This document shows positions 31,636 to 41,146 of a DNA stretch of 43,340 nt, piece by piece. The position numbers were made by a program, and so were the translations under genes. The stretch spans positions 1-43,340 of the forward strand of contig NZ_JABEYA020000024.1 in assembly GCF_013074385.2 (NCBI RefSeq), given 5' to 3'. Position 1 is the first letter of the stretch, and the number at the start of each line of letters is the position of its first letter. The DNA is from Vibrio ostreicida (GTDB taxonomy: Bacteria; Pseudomonadota; Gammaproteobacteria; Enterobacterales; Vibrionaceae). The notes under the pieces were generated by a model that ran no database searches, had not been told where the DNA came from, and saw only the letters and a list, made by a program, of their open reading frames with translations.

Positions 31636-32361
31636 ATGGCAATACTCAAAGCTGAACACTTAGCTAAAACTTATGGTAATCGCACGGTCGTCACCGATGT
31701 CAGTCTAGAGGTAACGTCAGGGCAGATCGTCGGTCTATTGGGCCCCAACGGCGCGGGAAAGACTACGTCGTTTTATATGATTGTGGGACTAGTCGCACGA
31801 GATCAAGGTACCATTAGTATCGATGGACAAGATATTAGTATTCTCCCAATGCACAGTCGTTCGCGTTTAGGTATCGGTTACCTGCCTCAAGAGGCGTCAA
31901 TTTTTCGAAAACTGTCTGTTGAAAACAACATCATGGCGGTCTTGGAAACGCGAGAGGAACTCACTCGAGAAGAGCGTCAGGATAAACTGGAAGACTTATT
32001 GGAAGAATTCCACATCCAGCACATTCGGCTCAGTGCGGGTATGGCATTATCAGGTGGGGAACGCCGTCGAGTTGAAATCGCACGCGCTTTAGCCGCCAAT
32101 CCTCAGTTTATCCTGTTGGACGAACCCTTTGCGGGAGTTGACCCTATTTCAGTTATTGATATAAAGAAAATTATAGAGCATTTACGAGATCGAGGTCTTG
32201 GCGTGTTGATCACAGACCACAATGTCCGAGAGACGCTCGATGTGTGTGAAAAAGCATATATTGTCAGCCAAGGAAACCTTATCGCAGAAGGCACGCCAGA
32301 ACAAGTGCTTAACAACGAACAGGTAAAACAAGTTTATCTCGGCGAGCAATTCCGACTATGA
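31636..32361 (+). CDS. lptB: LPS export ABC transporter ATPase LptB
   Basis: LptB powers LPS extraction from the inner membrane with LptF and LptG. The 241-aa ABC protein has Walker A GPNGAGKTT near residue 36, the signature LSGGERRRVEIARALA near 138, Walker B FILLDEPFAGVDP near 158 and switch His in LITDHNVRET near 195. LptF and LptG are not in the window, as is usual in gammaproteobacteria. It ends the lptCAB group, 51 bases before rpoN. Confidence 0.97.
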   Translation: MAILKAEHLAKTYGNRTVVTDVSLEVTSGQIVGLLGPNGAGKTTSFYMIVGLVARDQGTISIDGQDISILPMHSRSRLGIGYLPQEASIFRKLSVENNIMAVLETREELTREERQDKLEDLLEEFHIQHIRLSAGMALSGGERRRVEIARALAANPQFILLDEPFAGVDPISVIDIKKIIEHLRDRGLGVLITDHNVRETLDVCEKAYIVSQGNLIAEGTPEQVLNNEQVKQVYLGEQFRL

Positions 32362-32412
32362 TTAAAATGAAGAACGGTAAGATTCTCTAGCATTTAAGGC
32401 AAGTATTACTGA

Positions 32413-33873
32413 ATGAAACCCTCATTACAACTCAAGCTAGGACAACAGTTAGCGATGACTCCGCAACTGCAACAAGCGATCCGTTTGTTGCAGTTGTCAA
32501 CGTTAGATCTTCAACAAGAAATTCAGGAAGCGCTTGACTCTAATCCCCTCCTTGAAGTCGAGGAAGGGAATGAAGACGTCTCGAATGTGGAAGAGAAAAC
32601 AGCCAATGAGGATAAAGAAGCCGGTCTAGAGCTCGCTGAACCCGAAGTCAAAGACAGCTCAGATCTTATAGAAAAATCAGAAATTAGTAATGAGCTAGAA
32701 ATTGATACAACTTGGGACGATGTTTATAGTGCCAACACTGGTAGCACAGGGCTTGCCTTAGATGATGATATACCAATCTATCAAGGTGAAACCACCCAAT
32801 CTTTGCACGACTACCTCACTTGGCAACTGGATTTAACGCCCTTTAGCGAGACCGACAGAACCATTGCAATGGCCATTATCGATGCCATTGATGATTATGG
32901 CTACCTAACCATATCAACCCAAGATATCTTAGACAGTTTTGATAACGAAGAGATTGAATTAGATGAAATAGAGGCGGTTCGCAAGCGCGTCCAACAATTT
33001 GATCCTCTTGGTGTCGCATCAAGTAATTTACAAGATTGTTTGCTTTTGCAGTTGGTGACATTCCCTGAAGACACTCCTTGGTTAAAAGAAGCAAAGCTCG
33101 TACTGACTGACTATATCGATCAATTAGGTAACCGCGATTACAAACTCATCATCAAAGAAGCCAAACTCAAAGAGGCCGATCTCAAAGAGGCGCTTAAGCT
33201 CATCCAGCAACTGGACCCTCGGCCAGGCAGCCGTATCTCTGCTGAACATGCTGAGTACGTTATCCCAGACGTGTCCGTTTATAAAGACCTTGGAAAGTGG
33301 GTCGTGACCATTAATCCAGATTCCGTGCCTCGACTTAAAGTCAACCAGCAATACGCCGCGATGGGTAAAGGAAACAGTGCTGACAGCCAATATATTCGTT
33401 CTAACCTTCAAGAGGCTAAATGGCTCATTAAGAGTTTAGAGAGTCGCAATGAGACCTTACTCAAGGTTGCTAAGTGCATTGTAGAACACCAACGAGATTT
33501 CTTTGAGTATGGTGAAGAATCGATGAAACCAATGGTTCTCAATGATGTGGCTCTCGACGTGGATATGCATGAATCGACAATCTCCCGAGTCACTACTCAG
33601 AAATTTATGCATACCCCCCGTGGTATTTTCGAACTCAAATATTTCTTTTCCAGCCACGTTAGCACAGACAACGGCGGAGAATGCTCATCAACAGCAATCA
33701 GAGCGCTGATCAAAAAACTCGTCGCGGCCGAAAACAATGTTAAGCCACTAAGTGACAGTAAGATTGCCGCTTTACTCGCTGACCAAGGGATTCAGGTCGC
33801 TAGACGAACAATAGCTAAGTACCGAGAATCGTTAGGTATTGCCCCTTCAAGTCAGCGTAAACGCCTGCTTTAA
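32413..33873 (+). CDS. rpoN: RNA polymerase sigma-54 factor
   Basis: RpoN directs RNA polymerase to -24/-12 promoters that need an enhancer-binding ATPase; in vibrios it serves flagella, nitrogen and quorum-sensing genes. The 486-aa protein has the glutamine- and leucine-rich Region I (LKLGQQLAMTPQLQQAIRLL), an acidic Region II around residues 50-110, a core-binding and helix-turn-helix part (ESTISRVTTQKFMHTPRGIF near residue 380) and the RpoN box ARRTIAKYRE (463-472). Its ribosome site is weak and distant. It starts the rpoN-hpf-ptsN-rapZ-npr group. Confidence 0.98.
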   Translation: MKPSLQLKLGQQLAMTPQLQQAIRLLQLSTLDLQQEIQEALDSNPLLEVEEGNEDVSNVEEKTANEDKEAGLELAEPEVKDSSDLIEKSEISNELEIDTTWDDVYSANTGSTGLALDDDIPIYQGETTQSLHDYLTWQLDLTPFSETDRTIAMAIIDAIDDYGYLTISTQDILDSFDNEEIELDEIEAVRKRVQQFDPLGVASSNLQDCLLLQLVTFPEDTPWLKEAKLVLTDYIDQLGNRDYKLIIKEAKLKEADLKEALKLIQQLDPRPGSRISAEHAEYVIPDVSVYKDLGKWVVTINPDSVPRLKVNQQYAAMGKGNSADSQYIRSNLQEAKWLIKSLESRNETLLKVAKCIVEHQRDFFEYGEESMKPMVLNDVALDVDMHESTISRVTTQKFMHTPRGIFELKYFFSSHVSTDNGGECSSTAIRALIKKLVAAENNVKPLSDSKIAALLADQGIQVARRTIAKYRESLGIAPSSQRKRLL

Positions 33874-33897
33874 GGCACTAACCGAGAAGGAAAGTCT

Positions 33898-34185
33898 ATG
33901 CAAATCAACATTAATGGCCATCACATTGATCTCACAGATTCAATGCAAGACTATGTAAACGAAAAGTTTCAAAAGCTTGAGCGCTTCTTTGACCATATAA
34001 ATAACGTTCATGTTGTTTTAAAAGTTGAAAAACTTCGTCAGATAGCTGAAGCTACCCTTCACGTTAATCAAGGTGAAATCCATGCTTCCGCCGATGAGGA
34101 AAGTATGTATGCCGCTATCGACTCACTCGTTGATAAGCTTGTGAGGCAACTCAACAAGCATAAAAACAAACTAAACACTCACTAG
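33898..34185 (+). CDS. hpf: Ribosome hibernation promoting factor
   Basis: The short-type HPF (95 aa) helps turn 70S ribosomes into inactive 100S dimers in slow growth. It begins MQININGHHIDLTDSMQDYV and has the family stretch HVVLKVEKLRQIAEATLHV; its beta-alpha-beta fold binds the decoding site. In enterobacteria this gene was formerly known as yhbH or modulator of sigma-54, from its place next to rpoN, as here. It lies 24 bases after rpoN and 5 before ptsN. Confidence 0.95.
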   Translation: MQININGHHIDLTDSMQDYVNEKFQKLERFFDHINNVHVVLKVEKLRQIAEATLHVNQGEIHASADEESMYAAIDSLVDKLVRQLNKHKNKLNTH

Positions 34186-34190
34186 ACACC

Positions 34191-34637
34191 ATGCAACTAA
34201 GCGAAATTCTCACCGTCGACTGCACGAAAAGTGCAGTCCAATGCACCAGCAAAAAACGCGCTCTGGAAATGATCAGTGAGATCGTGGCCCAGCGCACCGG
34301 CCAAAACTCGACAGAGCTTTTTGAATGTATGCTCAGCCGAGAAAAAATGGGCAGCACGGGCATTGGTAACGGGATAGCGATTCCTCATGCTCGAATGCAA
34401 TCAAGTGATGAGGCAATCGCCGTACTATTACAATGCCAAGCACCGATCGAATTTGGATCAATTGATAACCGCCCTGTTGATCTGCTCTTTGCCTTACTTG
34501 TACCCGATGCACAATGTAAAGAGCACCTAAAAACACTTTCCCGTATGGCCGAAAGACTCAACGATAAGCAGATTCTCAGACAACTTCGTAAAGCCCAATC
34601 AGATCAAGAGCTTTATGAAATAATGGTCCATCAGTAA
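34191..34637 (+). CDS. ptsN: Nitrogen PTS enzyme IIA (PtsN)
   Basis: PtsN is the end phosphoryl acceptor of the nitrogen phosphotransferase branch (PtsP-NPr-PtsN), with no sugar to transport; it regulates potassium and nitrogen functions by its phosphorylation state. The 148-aa protein has the phosphorylated His in GNGIAIPHAR at about residue 66. It lies in the rpoN operon together with its phosphodonor npr. The stop overlaps the rapZ start (TAATG). Confidence 0.96.
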   Translation: MQLSEILTVDCTKSAVQCTSKKRALEMISEIVAQRTGQNSTELFECMLSREKMGSTGIGNGIAIPHARMQSSDEAIAVLLQCQAPIEFGSIDNRPVDLLFALLVPDAQCKEHLKTLSRMAERLNDKQILRQLRKAQSDQELYEIMVHQ

Positions 34638-35500
34638 TGCGGCTTATTGTGGTGAGTGGTCAGTCTGGAGCGGGTAAGAGCGTCGCCCTTCGCGTTCTGG
34701 AAGATTTGGGGTATTACTGTGTCGATAATCTGCCCGTCGACTTACTGGACAATTTTATTAAGTCCGTTGAATCGAGCAAGCAAAACGTTGCTGTCAGCAT
34801 CGATATTCGAAATCTTCCCAAAGAGCCTGACCTAGTCACTGATGTCTTAGCAAAACTTAAAACCTCATCTGATACCAGTGTCCTGTTTCTTGATGCCAAC
34901 AAAGAAACACTGCTAAAGCGGTACAGTGAAACACGCCGGATTCACCCTTTAACACTTAGCCATGAAAATACATCTCTAGAACAAGCCGTTGAAAAAGAGC
35001 GTTGTATCCTTGCGCCGCTCAAACAACACTCTGATTTAATTATCGACAGTAGCCACCGCTCATTGCATGAATTAAGTGAAACCGTTCGAGTCAGTGTCGA
35101 GGGGACAGAACGAAAAAACTTGGTCATGGTCTTTAAATCTTTTGGCTATAAGTATGGATTACCAAGTGACGCGGACTATGTGTTCGACGTGCGTTTTTTA
35201 CCAAACCCCCATTGGGAACCCGCTTTAAGAGCATTTACAGGGCTTGATGCACCAGTTAAAGCGTTTCTAGAAGGCTCACAAGATGTCATAGAGTTAAATC
35301 AACACATCCGAGACTTTATTTGCCACTGGTTACCCCGACTAGAAAAGAATAACCGCAGTTATCTGACGGTCGCCATCGGCTGTACTGGTGGTAAGCACCG
35401 CTCCGTCTACCTGACTCAAGAAATCGGCAATTATTTCGCCAAAAAGGGGCATCAAGTTCAAATTCATCACGCTTCCTTAGAAAAGCAGCCAAAGGAATAG
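34637..35500 (+). CDS. rapZ: RNase adapter protein RapZ
   Basis: RapZ binds glucosamine 6-phosphate and the sRNAs GlmY/GlmZ, directing RNase E to GlmZ and so setting glucosamine synthesis in enterobacteria. The 287-aa protein has Walker A GQSGAGKS (8-15), a Walker B-like SIDIRNLP near residue 56 and the conserved C-terminal FKSFGYKYGLPSDADYVFDV and GCTGGKHRSVYL segments. The gene keeps its ptsN-rapZ-npr place. Whether the same sRNA target exists in this organism was not tested. Confidence 0.96.
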   Translation: MRLIVVSGQSGAGKSVALRVLEDLGYYCVDNLPVDLLDNFIKSVESSKQNVAVSIDIRNLPKEPDLVTDVLAKLKTSSDTSVLFLDANKETLLKRYSETRRIHPLTLSHENTSLEQAVEKERCILAPLKQHSDLIIDSSHRSLHELSETVRVSVEGTERKNLVMVFKSFGYKYGLPSDADYVFDVRFLPNPHWEPALRAFTGLDAPVKAFLEGSQDVIELNQHIRDFICHWLPRLEKNNRSYLTVAIGCTGGKHRSVYLTQEIGNYFAKKGHQVQIHHASLEKQPKE

Positions 35501-35503
35501 AAG

Positions 35504-35782
35504 ATGCTGCAGAAACAACGAACGGTTCTCATCCAAAACCGACTGGGCCTTCATGCTCGTGCTGCGGTAAAACTTGTCGAACTGGCACAATCATTTGACG
35601 CTACCCTCACCATTGAAAACCATGATGGAAAAGAAGCCAGCGCCGATAGTGTGATGGGTTTACTCATGCTTGAGTCTGCGCAAGGAGAGCATGTCACTAT
35701 ACTTGCACAAGGTAGCGATGCTCAGATTGCTCTTGATGCTGCCTGCCATCTAATCGAAGACAAATTCGAAGAAGCGGATTAA
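35504..35782 (+). CDS. npr: Phosphocarrier protein NPr (HPr family)
   Basis: NPr passes phosphate from PtsP (EI-Ntr) to PtsN. The 92-aa HPr-like protein has the active His at residue 17 in NRLGLHARAAVKLVE and the second conserved motif with Ser in ASADSVMGLLML near residue 45. It starts three bases after rapZ and closes the operon. After it comes a gap of 112 bases to mgtE. Confidence 0.95.
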   Translation: MLQKQRTVLIQNRLGLHARAAVKLVELAQSFDATLTIENHDGKEASADSVMGLLMLESAQGEHVTILAQGSDAQIALDAACHLIEDKFEEAD

Positions 35783-35894
35783 TTTTCGCGGCTAAAGCTA
35801 CAAAATCCACCAGCTTCATATTAACTTATTAAATAAACACTAAAATTAAGTTACTATTCGAAATAATTGTAAACCTTAGAGTCAGGAGGAAAAT

Positions 35895-37250
35895 ATGGCA
35901 GAGCAAATAGAATTTGATCAAGCTCACCAAGCCCTCCAGGAAGTGTCACAAGCTCTAGAAAGTGGCCGTTTTGTCCATGTCCGCAGACAGTTGCAGGATA
36001 TGGAGCCAGAAGACATTGCTTACCTACTAGAAGCCTCCCCAAGAAAAAGTCGTGAAGTCCTTTGGCAGCTCACCGATCCCGAAGACTTCGGTGAAATCCT
36101 TGATGAATTAAACGAAGATGTCAAAGACGCTCTGGTCTCAAAAATGGAACCAGAGGTGCTGGCTGAAGCAACAGAAGGGATGGACACCGACGATGTTGCC
36201 TATGTCCTGCGTAGTTTGCCCGATGATGTTTCCCGCGAAGTCCTTTCACAAATGGATACCGCAGACCGCCTGAGAGTTGAAACCGCTCTTTCCTACCCTG
36301 AAGATACGGCTGGCGGTATAATGAATACCGACGTTATCACGATTCGGGGTGACGTCGATGTCGATGTTGTCTTACGCTATCTGCGTATGAAAGGCGAGTT
36401 ACCGGAAGCGACGGATGCACTCTATGTCATCGATGAAAATAGTCAACTGATCGGCCAGCTACCCATCACAACACTGATCACGACTCAGCCAGACATTAAA
36501 GTCAGTGAAGTGATGAGTGACTCCGACGAAGCAATTGAAGTGACGATGAAAGACTCGGATATTGCAAGCTTGTTTGAACGTCGTAACTGGGTATCCGCGC
36601 CAGTCATAAACGAAGATCAGTACTTAGTCGGGCGTATCACTATCGATGATGTCGTCGATGTTATTCGCGAAGACGCTGAACATTCTATGATGAGCATGGC
36701 AGGTATGGATGATGACGAAGATACCTTTGCCCCAGTGATGAAATCAGCACGCCGACGCAGTGTATGGCTAGGGGCAAACGTGCTCGCTGCCTTAGCAGCC
36801 GCTTCCGTTTCCAACATGTTTGAAGCCACCTTAGAGCAGATGGCCGCCATCGCCGTATTAATGACAATAGTCCCTTCGATGGGAGGCGTAGCAGGCAATC
36901 AAACCGTTGCTCTGGTTATCAGGGGGCTAGCCTTGGGTCATATCGGTGATTCAAACAAACGCGAGCTTTTGATAAAAGAAGCATTAATTGGCTTAGTCAA
37001 TGGGATTATGTGGGCACTGATCATTGGAGGTATTGTCGTCGCTTGGAAGGGAAATTGGATGCTCGGTGGTATTATCTCCGCAGCCATGCTCAGTAATTTG
37101 CTGATTGCTGGTATAGCTGGAGTGACTATTCCAATTATGCTGAAAAAAATGAAGATCGATCCTGCTTTAGCTGGTGGGATGGCATTAACCACGGTCACTG
37201 ACGTGATTGGTTTGACGGTTTTCTTGGGCCTAGCAACTCTTGTAATTTAG
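35895..37250 (+). CDS. mgtE: Magnesium transporter MgtE
   Basis: MgtE is a Mg2+-gated channel-like importer of the inner membrane. The 451-aa protein has the acidic N domain (about residues 1-130, with EEDI-like MEPEDIAYLLEA), two CBS domains (about 135-260, with MNTDVITIRGDVDVDVV and VGRITIDDVVDVIRED), a linker and five membrane helices in the C-terminal part with PSMGGVAGNQTVALVIRGLA near residue 330. AGGAGG lies well before the ATG. A bidirectional terminator separates it from the convergent metH. Confidence 0.95.
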   Translation: MAEQIEFDQAHQALQEVSQALESGRFVHVRRQLQDMEPEDIAYLLEASPRKSREVLWQLTDPEDFGEILDELNEDVKDALVSKMEPEVLAEATEGMDTDDVAYVLRSLPDDVSREVLSQMDTADRLRVETALSYPEDTAGGIMNTDVITIRGDVDVDVVLRYLRMKGELPEATDALYVIDENSQLIGQLPITTLITTQPDIKVSEVMSDSDEAIEVTMKDSDIASLFERRNWVSAPVINEDQYLVGRITIDDVVDVIREDAEHSMMSMAGMDDDEDTFAPVMKSARRRSVWLGANVLAALAAASVSNMFEATLEQMAAIAVLMTIVPSMGGVAGNQTVALVIRGLALGHIGDSNKRELLIKEALIGLVNGIMWALIIGGIVVAWKGNWMLGGIISAAMLSNLLIAGIAGVTIPIMLKKMKIDPALAGGMALTTVTDVIGLTVFLGLATLVI

Positions 37251-37257
37251 TTTTAAT

Positions 37258-37287
37258 AAAGCGCCACTCCATACAGTGGCGCTTTCC
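37258..37287. terminator. Bidirectional terminator between mgtE and metH
   Basis: AAAGCGCCACT (37258-37268) and AGTGGCGCTTT (37275-37285) make an 11-bp stem around a 6-base loop, with T or A residues on both sides. It can end both convergent transcripts. Confidence 0.85.
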
Positions 37288-37300
37288 TCATCATCAAAGG

Positions 37301-40300
37301 CTAATTCATGTTTGGCCCCAACCACTTTTCAGCTTCCAGTCTATCCCACCCTTTACGATCAGCATAGCTAACCACTTGATCCTGTTGGATCTGGGCAATA
37401 GCAAAGTATCGTGCATCAGGATGGGAGAAATACATACCAGATACAGAGGCACCTGGCCACATGGCGTAGCTCGTCGTTAGCGACATATCGATGGCGTTTT
37501 CAATGTCCATCAACTCCCACAACGTTCCTTTCTCTGTATGTTCTGGGCAGGCAGGGTAACCCGGAGCAGGACGAATACCTTGGTACTTCTCTCGAATCAA
37601 ATCGTCGTTAGACAAATCCTCATCTGGCGAGTAACCCCAAATGTCCTTTCTCACTTCTTTATGTAGATACTCCGCGAACGCTTCAGCCAATCGGTCAGCA
37701 ACCGCCTGAATCATGATCGCGTTGTAGTCGTCGCCTTTCGCTTTGTATTCATCAGCCAGCTCTCGCTCACCAATACCACCCGTTACCGCAAAGCCACCAA
37801 TCCAGTCCGCTTTACCGCTGTCTTTTGGAGCGATGTAATCAGACAGGCAATAGTTAAAGCCTTTTGGTTTCTCTGTTTGTTGACGAAGGTTGTGTAGAAC
37901 TTTTAGAACTTTGGTACGAGATTCATCGGTATACACTTCAATATCATCACCCACACTGTTCGCTGGGAACATGGCACACATGCCACGCGCTTTAAGCAAC
38001 TTCTCTTTCTCGACGCGATCCAGTAAATCATTGGCATCTTTGAATAAACGTTTTGCTTCCTCACCCACCTCTTCATGCTCAAGGATTGCAGGGTATTTAC
38101 CCACCAGTGACCAAGTCATAAAGAAGGGAGTCCAATCGATGTATTGACGCAAGGTCGAAACATCAAAATCATCGAACACATGGACCCCAGGCCTAGCTGG
38201 TCTTGGAGGCGTATAGCTTGCCCAATCAATGGCGACTTTATTTGCTCTTGCTTGCTCAAGTGTGATGGGCTTGGTTCTGGGTTTTTTACGGTTATGCTGA
38301 TCACGGACACGCACGTAGTCTGCATCAACCTTTTCAACAAACCCCGGACGCAGCTCATCAGAAAGCAACGAGGTACAAACACCCACCGCCCGTGAAGCAT
38401 TATTCACGTAAACAACAGGATGCTTATAGTTTTGCTCAATTTTAACCGCCGTGTGCGCTTTAGATGTTGTCGCACCACCAATTAACAATGGCAAATCAAA
38501 ATCAAGACGTTCCATTTCTTTTGCCACATGGACCATCTCATCGAGTGACGGGGTAATAAGGCCTGACAAGCCAATAATGTCGACGTTTTCTTCTTTGGCT
38601 ACCTTGAGGATCTTTTCACAAGACACCATCACACCCAAATCGATAATTTCGTAGTTATTACACTGCAAAACCACACCAACGATGTTTTTACCGATATCGT
38701 GCACATCTCCCTTAACCGTCGCTAACAAAATCTTACCATTCGTCGCACCGACTTCTTTGGAAGCATTGATGAAGGGTTCCAAGTGCGCCACCGCCTGCTT
38801 CATTACACGTGCAGATTTAACAACCTGTGGTAAGAACATCTTCCCTTCACCAAATAAGTCTCCGACAACATTCATACCATCCATTAGAGGTCCTTCAATC
38901 ACCTCAATAGGACGAGAGGCGTTTACACGAGCTTCTTCGGTATCTTCAACGATAAAGTCGGTAATACCTTTTACCAGAGAGTGCTCCAAGCGCTTTTCTA
39001 CAGGCCAAGTTCGCCACTCTAACGCAGATTTATCTTCAACCTTGCCAACAGCTCGCTCTAGGTATTCTGTTGCCATATCAAGCAAGCGTTCGGTCGAGTC
39101 ATCACGACGGTTTAGTACGACATCTTCCACCGCATCACGCAGATCTTCTGGAACATTATCGTAAATTTCTAGCTGACCAGCGTTTACGATGCCCATATCC
39201 ATACCGTTTTTAAAACAGTGATATAGGAATACCGCGTGAATAGCCTCACGAACGTAGTTATTACCACGGAATGAGAATGAAACATTCGACACACCACCAG
39301 AGATCATCGCATGAGGAAGCTCGCGTTTGATGTCCCCTACCGCTTCAATGAAATCAACCGCATAATTATTGTGCTCATCGATACCGGTAGCCACCGCGAA
39401 AATATTCGGGTCAAAAATAATGTCTTCTGGCGGGAAGCCGACTTCATCAACAAGAATATTATAGGCATTCGTACAGATCTCGACTTTGCGCTCTCGAGTA
39501 TCGGCCTGCCCTAGTTCATCAAAAGCCATCACGATAACGGCAGCGCCATAGCGACGCACTAGCTTAGCTTGCTCGACAAACTTCTCTTTGCCTTCTTTCA
39601 GAGAGATTGAGTTAACAATACCTTTGCCTTGAATACATTTCAGGCCAGCTTCGATAACTTCCCATTTAGAAGAATCGACCATAACGGGTACTTTTGAGAT
39701 CTCTGGCTCAGAAGCACACAGATTAAGGAATCTAACCATACACGCCTCAGCGTCTAGCATCCCTTCATCCATGTTGATATCGATAATTTGAGCGCCATTC
39801 TCGACTTGCTCTCGAGCAACATTCAACGCTTCATCGTATAACTCTTCTTTAATTAAGCGCTTAAAACGAGCAGACCCCGTAACGTTAGTCCGCTCACCCA
39901 CGTTCACGAAAAGAGATTCTTTGGCAATCGTCAAAGGCTCTAATCCAGAAAGACGACAAGAGACGGGCAAATCTGGTAATTGTCGCGGCGTGACACCCTC
40001 AACAGCCTCGGCCATCTGGCGAATATGTTCAGGAGTCGTACCACAACAACCACCAATTAAGTTCAAGAAGCCACTTTCAGCCCATTCCTTAACGTGCTCA
40101 GCCATCTCTTCAGGAGAAAGATCATACTCACCAAACGCATTAGGCAAACCCGCGTTAGGGTGAGCAGAAACATTGCATTCTGAGATACGAGACATCTCAC
40201 CAACATATTCACGCAGTTCATCGGGGCCTAATGCACAGTTCAATCCAAATGAGATAGGCTTAACGTGACGGAGGGCGTTGTAAAATGCTTCTGTCGTCTG

Positions 40301-40978
40301 CCCCGAAAGGGTGCGACCTGATGCATCAGTAATGGTACCGGAAATCATCACCGGTAGACTGGTCCCTATTTCTTCAAAAACAGACTCAACCGCAAAAGCA
40401 CACGCTTTCGCATTTAACGTATCGAAGATCGTTTCAATAAGAATTAAATCTGCCCCCCCCTTAATAAGTGCGCGAGTCGATTCAGAATAGGCTTCAACCA
40501 ACTCGTCAAAGCTAACATTACGATAACCTGGATCATTGACATCAGGGGATATAGAACAAGTTCGGTTGGTTGGACCTAACACACCCGCCACGAAGCGAGG
40601 TTTATCTGGGGTCTTTGCGGTCCATTCATCCGCTGATTCACGAGCAAGCTTGGCAGCAGCAAAGTTAATTTCTTCACTAAGGCTTTCCATATCGTAGTCA
40701 GCCATAGCAATGGTTGTCGCGTTAAAGGTATTGGTTTCGAGGATGTCAGCCCCAGCTTCAAGATACTCAGCATGAATCTCTTTAATCAGTGTAGGTTGGC
40801 TCAAAACCAAGAGATCATTGTTGCCCTTCAGATCGCAATGCCAGTCGACAAATCGTTGGCCTCGATAATCAAGCTCTTCAAGGCGGCGGTCTTGAATCAT
40901 GGTTCCCATCCCACCGTCGATAAGCAAAATTCGTTCTTTTAGCTGAGCTTCAATCTGTTGCCTTACATCACTTCCCAC
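37301..40978 (-). CDS. metH: Cobalamin-dependent methionine synthase
   Basis: MetH methylates homocysteine with methyltetrahydrofolate using cobalamin. The 1225-aa protein has four modules. The homocysteine domain comes first, with zinc cysteines in LIGGCCGTTP near residue 310 and LNCALGPDEL near 248. A pterin-binding barrel follows near residues 355-620, with NVGERTNVTGSARF. The B12 domain is near 655-900, with the DVHDIGKN axial His near 760. The SAM-dependent reactivation domain is C-terminal. The start is a GTG with GAGG seven bases before it, as in E. coli. A MetJ-type box lies just upstream. No B12 riboswitch was recognised. Confidence 0.98.
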   Translation of the reverse strand: MGSDVRQQIEAQLKERILLIDGGMGTMIQDRRLEELDYRGQRFVDWHCDLKGNNDLLVLSQPTLIKEIHAEYLEAGADILETNTFNATTIAMADYDMESLSEEINFAAAKLARESADEWTAKTPDKPRFVAGVLGPTNRTCSISPDVNDPGYRNVSFDELVEAYSESTRALIKGGADLILIETIFDTLNAKACAFAVESVFEEIGTSLPVMISGTITDASGRTLSGQTTEAFYNALRHVKPISFGLNCALGPDELREYVGEMSRISECNVSAHPNAGLPNAFGEYDLSPEEMAEHVKEWAESGFLNLIGGCCGTTPEHIRQMAEAVEGVTPRQLPDLPVSCRLSGLEPLTIAKESLFVNVGERTNVTGSARFKRLIKEELYDEALNVAREQVENGAQIIDINMDEGMLDAEACMVRFLNLCASEPEISKVPVMVDSSKWEVIEAGLKCIQGKGIVNSISLKEGKEKFVEQAKLVRRYGAAVIVMAFDELGQADTRERKVEICTNAYNILVDEVGFPPEDIIFDPNIFAVATGIDEHNNYAVDFIEAVGDIKRELPHAMISGGVSNVSFSFRGNNYVREAIHAVFLYHCFKNGMDMGIVNAGQLEIYDNVPEDLRDAVEDVVLNRRDDSTERLLDMATEYLERAVGKVEDKSALEWRTWPVEKRLEHSLVKGITDFIVEDTEEARVNASRPIEVIEGPLMDGMNVVGDLFGEGKMFLPQVVKSARVMKQAVAHLEPFINASKEVGATNGKILLATVKGDVHDIGKNIVGVVLQCNNYEIIDLGVMVSCEKILKVAKEENVDIIGLSGLITPSLDEMVHVAKEMERLDFDLPLLIGGATTSKAHTAVKIEQNYKHPVVYVNNASRAVGVCTSLLSDELRPGFVEKVDADYVRVRDQHNRKKPRTKPITLEQARANKVAIDWASYTPPRPARPGVHVFDDFDVSTLRQYIDWTPFFMTWSLVGKYPAILEHEEVGEEAKRLFKDANDLLDRVEKEKLLKARGMCAMFPANSVGDDIEVYTDESRTKVLKVLHNLRQQTEKPKGFNYCLSDYIAPKDSGKADWIGGFAVTGGIGERELADEYKAKGDDYNAIMIQAVADRLAEAFAEYLHKEVRKDIWGYSPDEDLSNDDLIREKYQGIRPAPGYPACPEHTEKGTLWELMDIENAIDMSLTTSYAMWPGASVSGMYFSHPDARYFAIAQIQQDQVVSYADRKGWDRLEAEKWLGPNMN

Positions 40979-41009
40979 AGTACAACCTCGTTCCTTTTAT
41001 TATCTATCC

Positions 41010-41037
41010 ATCCTAACACAGAACAAAAAGATGTCTA
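41010..41037 (-). promoter_or_regulatory. Candidate metH promoter
   Basis: On the minus strand TAGACA (41032-41037, 5 of 6 to the -35 consensus) and TAGGAT (41010-41015, 4 of 6) are 16 bases apart. The -35 overlaps the MetJ-type box, as expected for a repressed promoter. Confidence 0.4.
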
Positions 41038-41044
41038 GACGGCT
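41029..41044. promoter_or_regulatory. MetJ operator (MET box) of metH
   Basis: Two tandem octamers, AGATGTCT (41029-41036) and AGACGGCT (41037-41044), each match the MET-box consensus AGACGTCT in 7 of 8 positions. A perfect TATAAT for the opposite strand begins at 41044, so the site could affect both metH and the antiporter gene. The metK region has a matching box. Confidence 0.75.
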
Positions 41045-41146
41045 ATAATTTGAATTTAGAACCTTAACATGACAAAAAAGTGTTTGCTATTTAAACACGC
41101 CGAGAACAAAATCCTCACTTACAAATTGTTACACACTGAGATTCTC

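Noticed and set aside
38682..39164. 160-aa reading frame opposite metH
   Set aside because: It is a shadow of metH codon use, rich in Ser and Thr, with no ribosome site or family match.
40979..41146. Cobalamin riboswitch upstream of metH
   Set aside because: The gap is short and no B12-box-like sequence was seen; the MetJ-type box explains regulation better.
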